A stretch of 64,000 nt of DNA from Angiostrongylus vasorum (lineage: Eukaryota; Nematoda; Chromadorea; Rhabditida; Metastrongylidae). The notes below the pieces were generated by a model. The model was not told the origin of the DNA. It ran no database searches and was given only the letters and a program-made list of their open reading frames with translations. Both the position numbers and the translations under genes were made by a program. Positions 44,197 to 56,730 of the stretch are shown in pieces. The stretch is from positions 2,721,001 to 2,785,000 of the forward strand of contig JADANN010000364.1 of the NCBI GenBank assembly GCA_018806985.1, written 5' to 3'. Numbering within the stretch: position 1 is the stretch's first letter; every line of letters starts with the position of its first letter.

Positions 44197-47100
44197 ATGG
44201 CGAAGCAAACATGCAACAGATGTAACAAGCAAGTTTATCCCACCGATAAAGTTGGTCCACTAAAGGACTCCACATTTTTCCATCAGGGTAAGTGATTGCT
44301 ACCTTTTTGATGGATAATTGGTTTTTTCTACGTATCATTGTCAACTTTTAGAATATAAGGAAGAATTACCATGCACTAAAAGATAACAGTTAGGGGCATT
44401 TCCACGAGGGTCTATTGTAATGGGTTGATTTAGGATTTGGTTACAGCTTCAATATACTTGAATACCTGGATAGCTCGTCTTTACTGGATGTGCGAGCCCC
44501 AGCATAATTAAAATTTGCTGGTTTAGCCAATGTTCTTTTCTGGAGTCTTGGTGCTAGCCTAGCCGAAACCTTCCTCAGGTCGTCACCACCCCAAGCAGTT
44601 CCCACCCTTGTAGATCAGGAGGTTTGCCACTGTGAGACTAGTTTGATACCAGGACGGTGGTGATTACTAGTAGAGGTTTACACCTAGCTGGGTTTTCGGA
44701 TGGAAGTGTCGGGCTCTTTCTCAGCTTGGGAGGCCCTGCTGGTTAGGATAGCTCTAATATATACATATTAATTTGTTTTCTGAATTTTATTAGATGTACG
44801 CCAGTTGTTTTTCATGTCAATTTCATCGAAGCTCTGAAATCAAGTAATTGCGAACTATGTGCAAGATTATGACTCACCTTCGACGAATATGCGTATGACG
44901 TACAACCTTACATTGTGATGACGAGCTATCCCATGGGGACCTCCTTGCCAAAAACAGTATGCATAAAGCCTAAATATGAGAATCGTGAGAGCTTTGTGTT
45001 CTTCGGGCCAGCAGGGCCCAAGTTCACGTTTTGCATATCTTGGGGATAAAGGAGGACTTTGCTGGTGTTCACTTAGTCAGTCAGTCAGTGTCAAGATTAC
45101 GAGTTGTGCGGGTGGTGGTATTAGCGCTTTGCTTACTCGTTATTGTAAAATCTTTTTACATCTGTCTATGGAAGCTGATAATGACTTTATTGCTGCTAAA
45201 GACTTAAATAACTATTCCAAACTCAGTGTTTAGGTTTGATCGACCTTATTCAAGACATTCTGGTCTTCTGAAGAAACTTACTTTAGGAATAATTAGACGT
45301 AGCCTTACATCTTTTTTCGAATGTGTGCAACAGTTTTTGTTTTGTTTCCTCTTCTTTCCTAGTCGTTTTTTTTCTCGCCAGTAATTTGCTGGGTTCATTT
45401 TCCATCAGAATTGCTTGACACTACGTATTTCTCCAGGCTGCTTCAAGTGCTATATTTGCGGTACTCGACTGGCGTTGAAGACCTATTGTAACAATCGCAG
45501 CGATCAAAACGATAAGGTAGGTCTCGTTTAGGTGGCAGATTTTCAAGAGGCTGCATCACAAGATCGACAACGGTCCAAGAGAACTTGCCGCAAGAATGGC
45601 AGGCTAGCGATGCGATGCGATTAGAGACTGTGAACCAGCATTTCTTAAGCTGAGCAGTTGTCAATGATTAAGCTTAACTAGCTCAAGCATTTGAAGCACA
45701 TGTCGTCGTTAGATATCAAAAAAAATTACATGAAGAGTTGCTGTCACTTAATTTGGTAATGTAAGATATTTAAAATAACTTTTGAATTTTAATGCATGCA
45801 GAAAATAAAAAACTCTACCCCTAAAAATTTTTTTCATGTCTTCATAGCGACAGACTGAGTCAGGTTCTTTAGACTGACTTCCTCATTTGTCTTATTATTT
45901 TCGACCATCATTTACTGGAAATACAGCGTTGTCTGAAACGTTACCCTTGTGATGATCTTTGAATAATGCCTGGATTTAGTACGTGAGATAAGGCAGAGTC
46001 TGTGCTTCATGTAGAGCATAATTCATTCAGTGTTCTATCTAACCTGTAAGGTGACCATTTTGAATTTAGCTGGTCATTATTGTTTTCTTTTTCTATATAC
46101 CTTTCTCATCCTCTTCATCGTGCGTTCATTCTTTAAAATCGATCATACATAACCACGTATTGTTTGTTCCGAATTTCACGCCGGTTACGAGTGCATTTCG
46201 ATCGCCGATCGCAAACCCATTATGGATAAACATTGAATCGGTGGACAGGAAGTCGCCAAGTATGAGGGAGAGACGTAAACTGGGTTCGAAGGCTGTTCTT
46301 CCAAATAGTGTGATAAGCACTCCTTTCCAGCAGTCGATTATTAGTTATAGTCAGTATTCTCGAAGAAGACGCTGTGTTCAAAACTTCAGTCCTTTTCACT
46401 TATCCTAGTGAATGAACCTTGTCGTGAGTATTGTCCATTGGAATGTTAACTTAGGTAGTTGAGCCATTAGCCGAACTGGCCTTTACAAGGGCTTTGATAA
46501 AGTTTGGCTTATGGAGTAAAGCCACTGGCTTAATAATTTGTAATATTCTAGAATTCCTTGAATTGCTCATAACCAACTGTAAATCAATTTTGAATAATCA
46601 AGTGTTCTGGAAATTTCCGACAATTTCCAAATTTCATCCTTCCAATGGAAATTGAGATGAAATTTCTGCTATTATTTTCATCGTTGAAGAGTAGTCGTCC
46701 TTCATAACTGGAAATCCACGTACACTTTTTTCTTCGCACACGGTTCTGGTCGATGCAACATTCCTGCTGCATGGATGAGAATCATACTGTTCTTGGCCCC
46801 CTTTCACTTAATTTTCGCATCATACTGTACAGTATTCATTTAAATGCTATTGTATAACTCCTCCGCACTTATATTTCGTCTTTGGGGGTAGGTGTCATCG
46901 GCCTGATACGTTCTTTTTGACGTGCTACATCAGTTTGTATTTTCAGTGGGTATGCAAAGTAGAGCAAGGGCATGGACAACTTTTTTTGCTTCTCTGGCTT
47001 GTCGTACGATTACTGGTTTTGCTGTACCTTTTTTCGTTAGTAAAGTATGATACATTGCAGGATTGACACACTTTTCTACAATATCTGTGCAAACAGACGT

Positions 47101-50100
47101 CGAACAACTTTTCGGATTTGGCTGAGTAGTGGGGGGATTTGTGGGGCTCCGACGTGCTCTTGCTGTCGAAGGGAATTCGTTTAGGAATCAGCAAGAGTGA
47201 TTTCTAGAAGACACCGAAGTTGGTTCTCATCGAATCTTTTGCTCTAGTGATGCCTTCGTCCTAAACAACATCCTCTTTAAAAGTTCCAACAATTACAATA
47301 ACGGCAATTTTAACGTTCCCCTTGTATGTGTAACATTATTTTTTTTATTTTTTTATTTTTACATGAGCCGTTTTCACGTCTACTGTGCGGATCCCAACAC
47401 CTCCCACATTCGATTCGTTTCCTCGCATCCATTGCCCACGGACATCTTCCAACTTTATATATGGCTTTGGTTGCTGCCTGAAGATTTTCATTTCATCTTG
47501 AATGTCGTAGAGTGCTGGTCGAGCAATTCTCCCTGTAGTCCTGATATAGCCGGGCTGAAACGTTCCCAATCGGATTGCAGAGAGCGCCTTTTTTTTCCAG
47601 GCAAGCCCTGTACTAATTTTTCCGACCCCGGAGGAATGAGAGACTTGGTTTGCCCGGCGCGGAATCGAACTAGCAACACGCTCGTGATGACGGACATCAT
47701 TACCACTATGATATCCGCTCCCTTGTATATATGTGTAATATCCCTCTTCTAATAGGTTCTTATACATAAGGATATCTGAATTCGTAATCCCGACACTTAT
47801 TTTCCATTTTTCAGAAAGATCTTGATTTCCACTTCTAGAAATTCACTTTTGAAAGACAGGAAACATTTAAAATAAATTTATTAATGAACCATAAACGGCG
47901 CATATTATGATCACAGCTTTCATGTGAGGACAGTACCATCGTTTCTATTCGAGTTCCATTTACAAATTCGTTGAGTTAGTTCGTGTGAATTTAGTTTGCG
48001 CAATGACTTCCTTGCTAAACGGTGAGCAATTCGGTGCTCTCACCTCATCAGATGAATTCTTTGTCAGTTTGTTGTCCTCCAAATGATTAGAGGTTAAACT
48101 GCTTTTGTCAGAGCTCCAGGGATCCTCCGTCGGAAATCTTTTTTTATAAATGCATTCAAGAATGAGGGCAACAGCGTTTGGTTTTTTTTCTTTCTGAAGA
48201 TGACATGTGTTCAGGAAGTCTACTGCGCCAATCACGTGCCTATCGCAGGCCCACACGATCTGCCCCCGTCACGAAGCAATGGATCGCCAATAGAGAACGG
48301 GACCGGAAAGAGCAACAACTCATATAGAAGGTTAATTTTGAACGTCATTTAAATAACTTGGCTTTTTCGTTCCAATTTCGGTCTTTCAAACTATAAAGAA
48401 GCTAATACTTCTGTCAGAAGTACTGAGTTTGATTTTCTGAGAATATTTGCTACTACAAAGATCATGAAGCATCAACGTATTAACCTTTAAATTGCTAGAG
48501 CACAGTGGTAGGATCGGCTCTTTGCTACAAAAAGTAGGGAGTTTCTGGATTCTTTATCAGATCACTAAGCGAACTAGGGAAATGCAATTCAACAAAACCT
48601 ATGCTATAAGTTATGTCCAACTGATGAACTGTGCATGGAGAGAGAAAAGGGAGAAGGATAAATGGAAAGGGGAAGTGACAGGGAGAGGGAGAGTGGGAGG
48701 GAGATGGGGAGGGAGGAGGAGTGAGAGAGAGGAAGAGAAACAGAAATAAAGATGCGAAGACATATATCATCTAGATCAGCGATCTTCGTGAGAAGTCGCA
48801 GCGTAAGAGGGTGACTTGATTGTCATATAGTTCTACGAAAGAATTAGATGTATGGGAACTGCTATGTTTATAGTCTTCAATTAATCAGGTGGACAGGACG
48901 TGATAGTCCTTGTTAGATTGTTGTTAGATAATGCGCTTCAATAAAAAATGTTCTAAATTTTTTTCATTTGGCGGGAGAGACGCAACAATGGATGAAATAA
49001 CTGGGTGAAACGTTCTGGCTCAGTTACCAAACTTCAGGAAGCATCTCAGATATTTTGCAAACAAGGATTCTTTTTTTTTCTTCTACCCTCAGTTCGCCTT
49101 ATTATTGCTAGTTCAGTTGTTACGTTGATTTTTTTTACGACCCGTGTTTCACATCTACTGTGCGGATCCCAGCACTTCTCACATACGATTCTTTTCTTCG
49201 CACTCCATCACACACGAAAACCCTCCAACCTTTTACTTGTGACTTCGGATGCTGCTTGAGGATTTTCTTTTTATCATGAATGTCGGTTGAATGGTGATCG
49301 AGTCGATTCTCACTGGAGTTCTGAGATAGTCGAGTCAGAGCGTTCCTATTTGGGTTCGCAGAAAGCCAATTTTTCGGGCGGTTTCGATACCAATCATCCG
49401 ATCCCGGAGAAATGAAAGGCTTGGTGAGCCAGAAGCGAGGTCGTACCAGCACTGTGCTCGTGATGATTGGGTGTCACTACTACCCAGTGCTATCCACCCT
49501 CTGTTGCGTTTAACAATAATTTGAGCTTTTTAATTTAATTAGCATTTTTTTTATCAAGGACCTTTTAATAATTTAATATGTTGAATAGATATTTGTGAAT
49601 GCTTCTGTCTTGTAATGTCTGTTCCTTTCAGTTCAATAAGGACATTTTTTTGTATTACCCGTCTTCACACCTCTTATGTTGATCCCAGCACTTTTTGCAC
49701 TCATTTGTTTTTTTCCGCATCCATCTTCCATTAAGATCTTCGAGCTTATATGTGTGGGTGCTTCTGCAGCGTGAGGATTTTCGTCTTCGTTATGAGTATG
49801 GTTGAAAACTGGGACGAGTCGATTCTCCCTGGAGTCCTTGTTGTTGTGCTATTGCGTTTCCACGCAGGAAGCGAGCTGCTTTCTTACAAGTCTGGTACTA
49901 AGTTCCGTACTCGGAAGGATGCGAAACTTGGATAGTCCTTGTCAGAGTCGTAGCAGCAGGTGTTTATGAGGAACGACACCACTATAACTGCGCTACCTGC
50001 CCTGAAAATTATAATTTCTTGATACTATTATGATCATGTCATCATTCGTTTTTAACTAAGAACTTGCAACTCGAAAAATATCACAATTTATTGGAATTAA

Positions 50101-53100
50101 ATGGGCAACGAGCTTCATAGGAACTAGTCCTTTCTTTCGGTTCTTTGATACAGTCGAATTTGATTTCGAGTCGATTCAGTTCTCAGCTTCCTTCATTTGG
50201 GGAGAAGAAGAGGTATTCTAAGTGAAGCTAATCATTTTCGCCAACGACGTTTTTTTCACTTTTTCTATTTGACCTCAGTAACATGCAACTACGTCAGTGC
50301 TTTTGTCCTTTAATGAATATCACGAAAAAAAACATAGGAACAGTTTTTCTCATTTGAAGTGTTGGTTCACTTAGGAATGGAACAAAGAAACTACTGAAAT
50401 ACTGATGTGGTCTATAAAACAGAGGTTTCGGCAATGCAGTGGTATTCTGGCCATAAAGGAAGGCGTGCCTTTTGCTGATAACGGCGTGCAGCACTCATGT
50501 TTGGAGCTACATTTTTTTGAAGATAACAATGATATTGTCAAGTGATCTCTATTTATGAAAATTTTATGAAAAAATTTGTCACCAGTGCCTTTATTCGAGA
50601 AGTCTTCACAGCAACGATATAAAGGCTGGAGAGACTAAGGAACGCTTTGACAAAATTTAGTTTTTCATGTCATCATTTCATTTATCATAATGATTCACCT
50701 TTATGTGGGTACTTGGATAGGTGGATTTTTCTAAAAATCCTATATCGTTGAATAGATTCCATGGAGATGATTCCTTCCTGAACTTATTTCTTGTAGAGAT
50801 GCCGGACTTGAGGACATGAAAATTGCACATGCTATTAAAGCAACACAGGTCGCTAAACCATATCCGAAAATCGTTCATGAAGGAGCCCATTATGCAGTGG
50901 TACGTGAGTTTTTTCGTCTGCTGTAGCTTCAGTTTGGGCTGATAGTTCTGAGTAATATCATAAAGAATCATCATCGGCCTCGGTGTTATCCTCTAGATAT
51001 CGAAATTTGATCAAGAATTAAACCATCCATTATATGTTATAGGATTATGACGCACAGACGCGTCTTGAGTTGCTTCATCGCCGAGCCGAGGACCAGCTAT
51101 ATGAATCGTTTCAGAATCAGAGAACTAAGGAAAGCGAGCAGTTTGAAACAGAAACCAGAGTGAGTGGGGGGCTCAATTCACATTAAATATTGGGCGTAAT
51201 TGGAATAAATATTCACCAACAGACCAGTTGAACTGCTTTTTCCAATTGTGAATAAAATAGCTCGACGCTTCTACACCAACGCATGAAACTTATCGCACAG
51301 TTTGGATCTGGGTCAGAAAGCAAAAAAGTGACATTGTTAAATTTACTCGGTCAGTAATTCATCGAAAGAGACCTGAGACACAGAAGACTTTTGAAGAACT
51401 CTTCTACAGAAGCTAGCAATACCTGTTGAGATTGGCATCAAAAATGAGAGGGCACATCCTTTCTACGGAAACCTATTCGCATGGATATTTCCTCTAGTAT
51501 CGTCTTCTACGGTTCTTGTTTCAGTTTGCAAAAAGTAGAGTTTGAATAAGAAACTGTTTCTATCAACCAAAAAAATCGCTCAGAACAATATAGGTTACAT
51601 ATAATCGGATGAATAGTCTTTTTTTGAAGGAGGAATGGGAACAAGCGTTGGCGGATTTTGCACGAAAGTACGAAAAAGGTCAAGCCAACATGCGTAACAA
51701 GGACGATCTAATACGCCAATTAACTATCAAGAGGGAGAAAAAGTTGGAAACACTTCATAACAAACGAAGGGTTTATGCTTCACAAGAAAGGAGTATTGAG
51801 TGCATAATCAAGTACACTTAATTCTCTGAAGGAAAATTCCTCCCTCTTTGAAAACCACATTTTATATTTTTGAAGCATTTTTTTAAAGAAGGCACTACCA
51901 GTGTCCTAGGTTAAGGACGAAAATTTATCGTACTATTTCATATCCAGATTGGTGTTTAGTTTTCTTCGTTTTTATTTTTAGGAACGCGAGCGTCACCAGA
52001 CTGCTGAATTAGTAGACAGGCAAGCACGTGAGATGCTGGACTTGTTCAAGCAGGCCCGATCAGTGAGTTACTGATTTCCATCTCAGTTGGTGAAGCTATT
52101 GTCACATCAGCAATCGTTTTACAAGTAGGGTTTTTGGACCACTATGCTATGGGCCAAATACTTCAGATTTAAATGTGGGATCTCCTACAGGGTTGCTAAC
52201 TTTGTTTAAATGATTACGTTTGCAGGAACAAGCAAACAGCTCGTACAGTAGCTCAGCTTATCCTTCAACACCTCCACCGCCTCATCCGCCTTCGTGTAGT
52301 AAACGTGATATCTACACAAGTACCGAATATTTTTCGGTAAGCGGTATGGAATTTGAGTACGCTGGAACTTAGCACATCATCTACTACTCGATTGCAGTCA
52401 ATCGATGAGGTCGCGATTCATTGTGCACGTAGCGAAATGACGACGTTCACTGACTTGATTCGAGCACTGACCAGCGGAGCGAGGAGCGACGTCGATATGG
52501 CGCGGTAGGCTGGGGCTTCTGAAAGTTTCCTTCAAATGAGACGGAACTCTCAATAAAGTGCACTTTAAGTGGCATGGATATACTTAGTAGTCCTCTGAAT
52601 TTTTAGCAGTTCATCAGTTATATGAAATATCTGGTGTGTTTTCACAGTGGTTAGTGTTGACCTTGCACCTTGCTGTAATACACACAATGTTCAACCCTTC
52701 ACGGCTTCATGAATCCTCTCATCCTTCTGCATGATCAGATTCTACGATCCATGAACTCTGGCGACTACCTATGTTGAAGGGGCCTGGCAACGCACTACCG
52801 CAGTTGTCCTAGAATTTCACTAGGAACAAGAACAGTATTCAATGGCTTTCACGGGAAATATCAAATCTCGAATGAGCGGCTGAACTGGAAGGAAAATCTA
52901 AAGACTTCCATGGACGACGGCTGCGAGAAAGACAATCGAATCAAGGAACTGGTGGAATCCGCACAATGTGTAGTGTCGGGTCATGTAAAAAAGTAAAAAC
53001 GTTAATGCTGAAGAGAACTTCAGAAAAGTCGTTTATCTGAACAAGTGAGTCATCCCTAACCCAAATTTATCGTCATAATTCAGCTGGCTTAAATAATTGG

Positions 53101-56100
53101 CCCTTCTTAGCTTCCTCCATGGAAACACAAACTCTTATCCATTTTTAAATAAAAAAGGATAAAAGGATAAAGCTTCTGGTGTTGATCAATCTCTGAGGGG
53201 TGCGCCATGCACTCGACTTCAATAAGCATCGTTGGAGGTGATGAAAAAAATGCATATCTGGCCTTTACAATGAATCGCGGTGCCTTCTCGATGTATCCAG
53301 CTAGTGCTGCCATCCTCCCAGACGTGTTTGGTAGATATTTGCCGAATCCGGAGGGATGGAAGTCTTCGTGAGCTTGGGGAGCGTGGGCGAGAGGATCGAT
53401 CCCATTTGTATTCCAGGGCGCCTCCGACCGCTGCGCTACAGTCTTCCTTTTTAATAAAGTTGAAAAATGTTCAGTTATCCATAACGCCAAAAAGCTGACA
53501 GTCATCAAACAACTGCTTACTGATCTATAAACAAATTCTAGACGATTTTGTGGCAAACCTGCTTGAAGGAATAGGGTTTATGAAAAAATTTTGCTTAAAA
53601 ACCCAGCTTATTTCATCAGCGTTCAGCTAAACTAACAAAAGCTGCAAATTTCTCAAGTTGTTACATCCAAAATCCTTTGTCTTCCAGAGCTATTTATCGC
53701 TGGATAACCATTAAAAATTTGAATACGATGATATTCGACGAGTCGATCGAGAACGATACACCGATGGGTCTGCTACGTGGAATCAAATATGGTACCGAGA
53801 GCTATCATGTGCTCTTTAAGCGACTATGCAGGTGAACTTAACCAATATCTTGTTGTTGAGGCTACTAGGGAGAGTGAGAAAAATTTGTATGAATAAGGCT
53901 TTCTAGGCTTTATCTAGGCAAAAGAATATGTTCTAACCCGCTTTTCAAGCGCAGAAAACGTATTTTCCTTTAAATTTTTGTAACTAAACATATTTCTTAC
54001 TGGAGAAAGCAATTAGCAAATATAAGGCAACATTTTCTGCAACTATTTAAATCTGCTTTATATCGTATGCTGAGTTTTCTTTACCTAATGACAATAACTT
54101 TATGTGACTTATCCAATGAATTGCAGTTACGCAGGATTACACTGTGTGGTGATCAAAGGCTTCTCGAAGTCGGCTGGCTATCAGCCTGGCTACTCGTTTG
54201 ACGACAATCGTTTCAGGTCTCCACATTTGAATTTTGCTGCTTATGTTATGAACAACGAGAGAATTAGCGTAATATCAGTGGAAAAATGACTGTGGGAAAA
54301 TGTATGATAATATGGGTTTGCTCATGTTCTCTAAGCTCTCTATCACGTCACTCAGTTCTGTGCCTTTGGATATGGAAAACGATTTTTGTCCTAGTCTTTC
54401 TTTGCACCTTCTCTAATTTAGGCTTAGGCTTAGGTATGAAAGAGATGAAATGAAGTTGTTTTTTAACTGCGTTGTTCGATTTGCCTTTACGTCTCATAAA
54501 AACGGATTCACTTATCTTCCTTTCTTTCTTATATGAAAACTACTTGAGAATTAAACGATCTTCGGAGGATCACCGAGTGTTCGATCATTCATATTAGAGA
54601 AATATTTGAAGCATGATATTCATCTCATTGCAGAAACACATGGAATGCCGTTTATCTCAGCGGATCGTGGCGATTCGTACAATGCAACTGGGGAGCTCGT
54701 CATCTTGTGTAAGTTAAGCGATTTCCTGCAAGCATTACCCAGTTGAAAAATTAGCAATGTAGATTTTTTTCTCAATTTCCCTACCATCCAACAATTCCAC
54801 TTCAAATTTCATTTGTTCTCCGTCCGAAGCACAACACTCAATGAGTCAGATAGCCGATTAACAACTACCTCTTGATTTTACTGCAATACTTCTAGAACTT
54901 TCGTTCAAGGATGCGTGTGGCGCAGTGGTCGGAGGCGCCCTGCAACACACACGTGATGTCGATCCCCAAGCCCTTGGCTCACCAAGCCTTCCATCTTTCC
55001 GGGGTCGGCAAATTGGTACCAAAGTTGTCTGGGAGGTTAGCAGCACTGGCTCGATACATCGGTTGGCCACCGCGAGTCATTGTAAAGGCCAGATATGCAT
55101 TCAATCACTTCCAACGATTCTTAATGAAGTCTGGCGCATCCCTCAGGAATCGATCAATCCTGAGAGCTTTATCCCTCATTTTACTTCTAGAATTTATTCG
55201 GAATTTGCCGGTTATACTTCTTTTGTACTTCGTACTTTTTACGATCTGTTACTCAGACCACGTGTGAGTATTTTAAGAAACGCCAAGGATAGTGAGAACG
55301 AATATCGTAATGATGGTAATCTTCGCTACGAATATGACGATCACTACTTCATGACAGATCCAGAGGTAATGTTAAAGACTTGTGCATTTTCTCTTGCAGA
55401 ATACATTGTATACACAGTAAAACATTTTTTATTTTCGGAATGTGAGCAAAATTTGTACCTATGAGAATCCTCAGTGGATTTCTTGCATTCTTAACGAATC
55501 AATTCTCGATCTCGAAGTGTTACGGTCACGTATTCAGATTTCTACGGATAATAAATAATACTTTAATATTGCGCTATTTACACAACAGCTATAGTTGCCT
55601 TGTAACAGCACCTAATTCTGGGTCAGAGAAATAGTCTTTAGGTGATCATATAGTTGGGAAACCCATCTCAACAAGAAAGAACTGTTGGTGTAATTGATCA
55701 CGATGCCTTATTTTTAAGGAGTTCATATACGAGTTCTTACCACACGATCCAAATTGGCAACTACTGAAGCGACCGATCACCTTGAAACAATTCGAGCGAA
55801 TTCCGTTCGTGAGAAGTCTCTTCTTCAAGTATGGACTATCGTTCGTAGATAATAAGCTGGAAAGTACTCTCTATGTAAGTTTTTTTTGCAAGCTACTACG
55901 TTTCATTGTAACTCGTTTAATTGAATAAATACATGTGTTGGAAGGTCATAAGCATTTTAAGCTGAACTCAAGCACAAACTACTGTTTAAGGATTTAGTAG
56001 TCTTGAGAACATCTTCGAAGTTTTTCACTTTTTCCCATTGCAGACCGACAAGACAGGAGCTACTTCGGTAGCTATTAGGCTGCCAGAAAAATATGGTGAC

Positions 56101-56730
56101 AATCTGATCTTCCACTACAATCTCAAGTTCTTCGACTCTGAAGAGAATACCTTAAATGGATTGTCTTTGAAGCGATTCGTTATGCAGTCAGTATCGAATG
56201 GGGTCGTGATGTTCCGTGTTCATGCTCCTTCTACTCGACCACTTCTGTTGGACATCTTCGCCAACAGCGTCTCATCTGCACATTATCTTACTGGACAACC
56301 GATTAAGTTCAAGAGTGTTTGCAAATTTAAGGTAGTTTGTGACTCCTTGCAAGTGATTATGGTGCCGCTGCCGGAATGTGCGTCCGGAGAATGGGGTCCT
56401 GCCAAAGCCACACGATTATTCGGCTTGCGACCGATCTCACACTTCGACGCGATTGTGAACACTGGACGAAGCGTTGAAATTAAGTTTAGGATGACGAAGC
56501 GCCTTTGTGAAGTCGTCGCTGCCTTGCATCGCAATCGCACCGATGACCGTGTTTTGCAAGACTGCTGTCGTACCGTTTTCAAGGACGATCAGATATCGAT
56601 CCAAATCGATTTTCCCGAAGAGGGTCAATACGGTCTGGACATCTACACCCGACAGGACGATCAACTTGTTAATGGTCGTCAACTACTAACTCACTGTTGC
56701 AAGTATCTTATTCATTCTAGACATTGTTAA
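44197..56730 (+). CDS. ltd-1: LIM and transglutaminase-like domain protein, LTD-1/KY family (15 exons)
   Basis: Exons: 44197-44287, 45437-45516, 48215-48330, 50797-50899, 51043-51159, 51630-51770, 51982-52062, 52226-52336, 52398-52504, 53688-53831, 54127-54216, 54634-54708, 55257-55365, 55719-55874, 56044-56730. All junctions are GT-AG and keep frame, giving 735 residues. The LIM domain has all eight zinc ligands: C6, C9, H29, C32, C35, C38, C61, H64. Residues about 97-245 are charged and coiled-coil-like, followed by a PPPPHPP patch. The transglutaminase-like core is at about 316-420 and the KY-type C-terminal region follows, ending LTHCCKYLIHSRHC. The triad positions are Thr352, Asn395 and Gln410 instead of Cys, His and Asp, so I infer no catalysis. 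Known relatives (worm LTD-1, fly Hillarin, vertebrate KY, yeast Cyk3) act in cytoskeleton, epidermis, muscle or cytokinesis. The first exon starts just after an acceptor (ttaattccag), suiting SL trans-splicing, but an upstream in-frame exon exists (43653-43714). The symbol is by family resemblance. Confidence 0.88.
44456..44748 (-). mobile_element. SINE-D copy, 5' end lost, in an intron
   Basis: Tail side ctggatagctcgtctttact, middle ggtcgtcaccacccc, ending at aggccctgctggttagga without the 5' block. Lies in the first intron of the LTD-1-like gene. Confidence 0.65.
46126..46320 (-). other. open block antisense inside an intron of the LTD-1-like gene
   Basis: The minus strand is open with LSLILGDFLSTDSMFIHNGF and TGVKFGTNNTWLCMIDF; the plus strand is open over nearly the same stretch (46160-46408). 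It lies within a large intron. It could be a fragment of an inserted element or a nested exon. No family is recognised. Confidence 0.18.
47360..47723 (-). mobile_element. SINE-B copy, full length, in an intron
   Basis: Head gagcggatatcatagtggta and box B-like ctagttcgattccg on the minus strand. It lies in the intron between exons 2 and 3 of the LTD-1-like gene. Its distal end abuts a T-rich run at 47339-47360. Confidence 0.8.
48641..48755. repeat. polypurine tract, G-rich, in an intron
   Basis: About 110 bp of G/A with GGGAGGGAG-type blocks, in the intron between exons 3 and 4 of the LTD-1-like gene. Could form triplex or G-quadruplex structures. Confidence 0.9.
49134..49502 (-). mobile_element. 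SINE-B copy, full length, in an intron
   Basis: All family landmarks are present (ctgtgcggatcccagcactt, gagtcgattctcactggag, head near 49480). Lies between exons 3 and 4 of the LTD-1-like gene. Confidence 0.78.
49651..50003 (-). mobile_element. SINE-B copy, diverged, in an intron
   Basis: The third intronic SINE-B, 150 bp from the previous one in the same orientation. More substituted, but the order of landmarks is kept (gacgagtcgattctccctgg; head ggcaggtagcgcagttata). Confidence 0.7.
52690..52995 (+). mobile_element. possible LINE 3' fragment inside an intron
   Basis: The stretch around 52900-52965 (ggctgcgagaaagacaatcg ... ggaatccgcacaa) resembles the RTE 3' end at 2520-2590. It lies in the intron between exons 9 and 10 of the LTD-1-like gene. 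Strongly degraded, so this is tentative. Confidence 0.3.
53157..53452 (-). mobile_element. SINE-A copy inside an intron
   Basis: Nearly full length, between exons 9 and 10 of the LTD-1-like gene and opposite to its strand. Flanks ttttaaataaaa and ttttaataaa may be an imperfect target duplication. Confidence 0.85.
54909..55182 (+). mobile_element. SINE-A copy inside an intron, with target-site duplication
   Basis: Full-length copy between exons 12 and 13 of the LTD-1-like gene, ending 75 bp before exon 13. The 10-bp acttctagaa occurs at 54888-54897 and 55183-55192; similar bases continue the match to the insertion point. Confidence 0.9.

Noticed and set aside
47345..47767. 140-codon minus-strand frame
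   Set aside because: It is the SINE-B copy; the frame spans its tRNA-like head.
54925..55464. 179-codon open frame upstream of LTD-1 exon 13
   Set aside because: Its first part is a SINE-A copy and only the end (55257-55365) is the true exon; splice junctions and frame with exon 12 show this.
56283..56682. Minus-strand frames of 81-99 codons
   Set aside because: Shadows of the last exon of the LTD-1-like gene.
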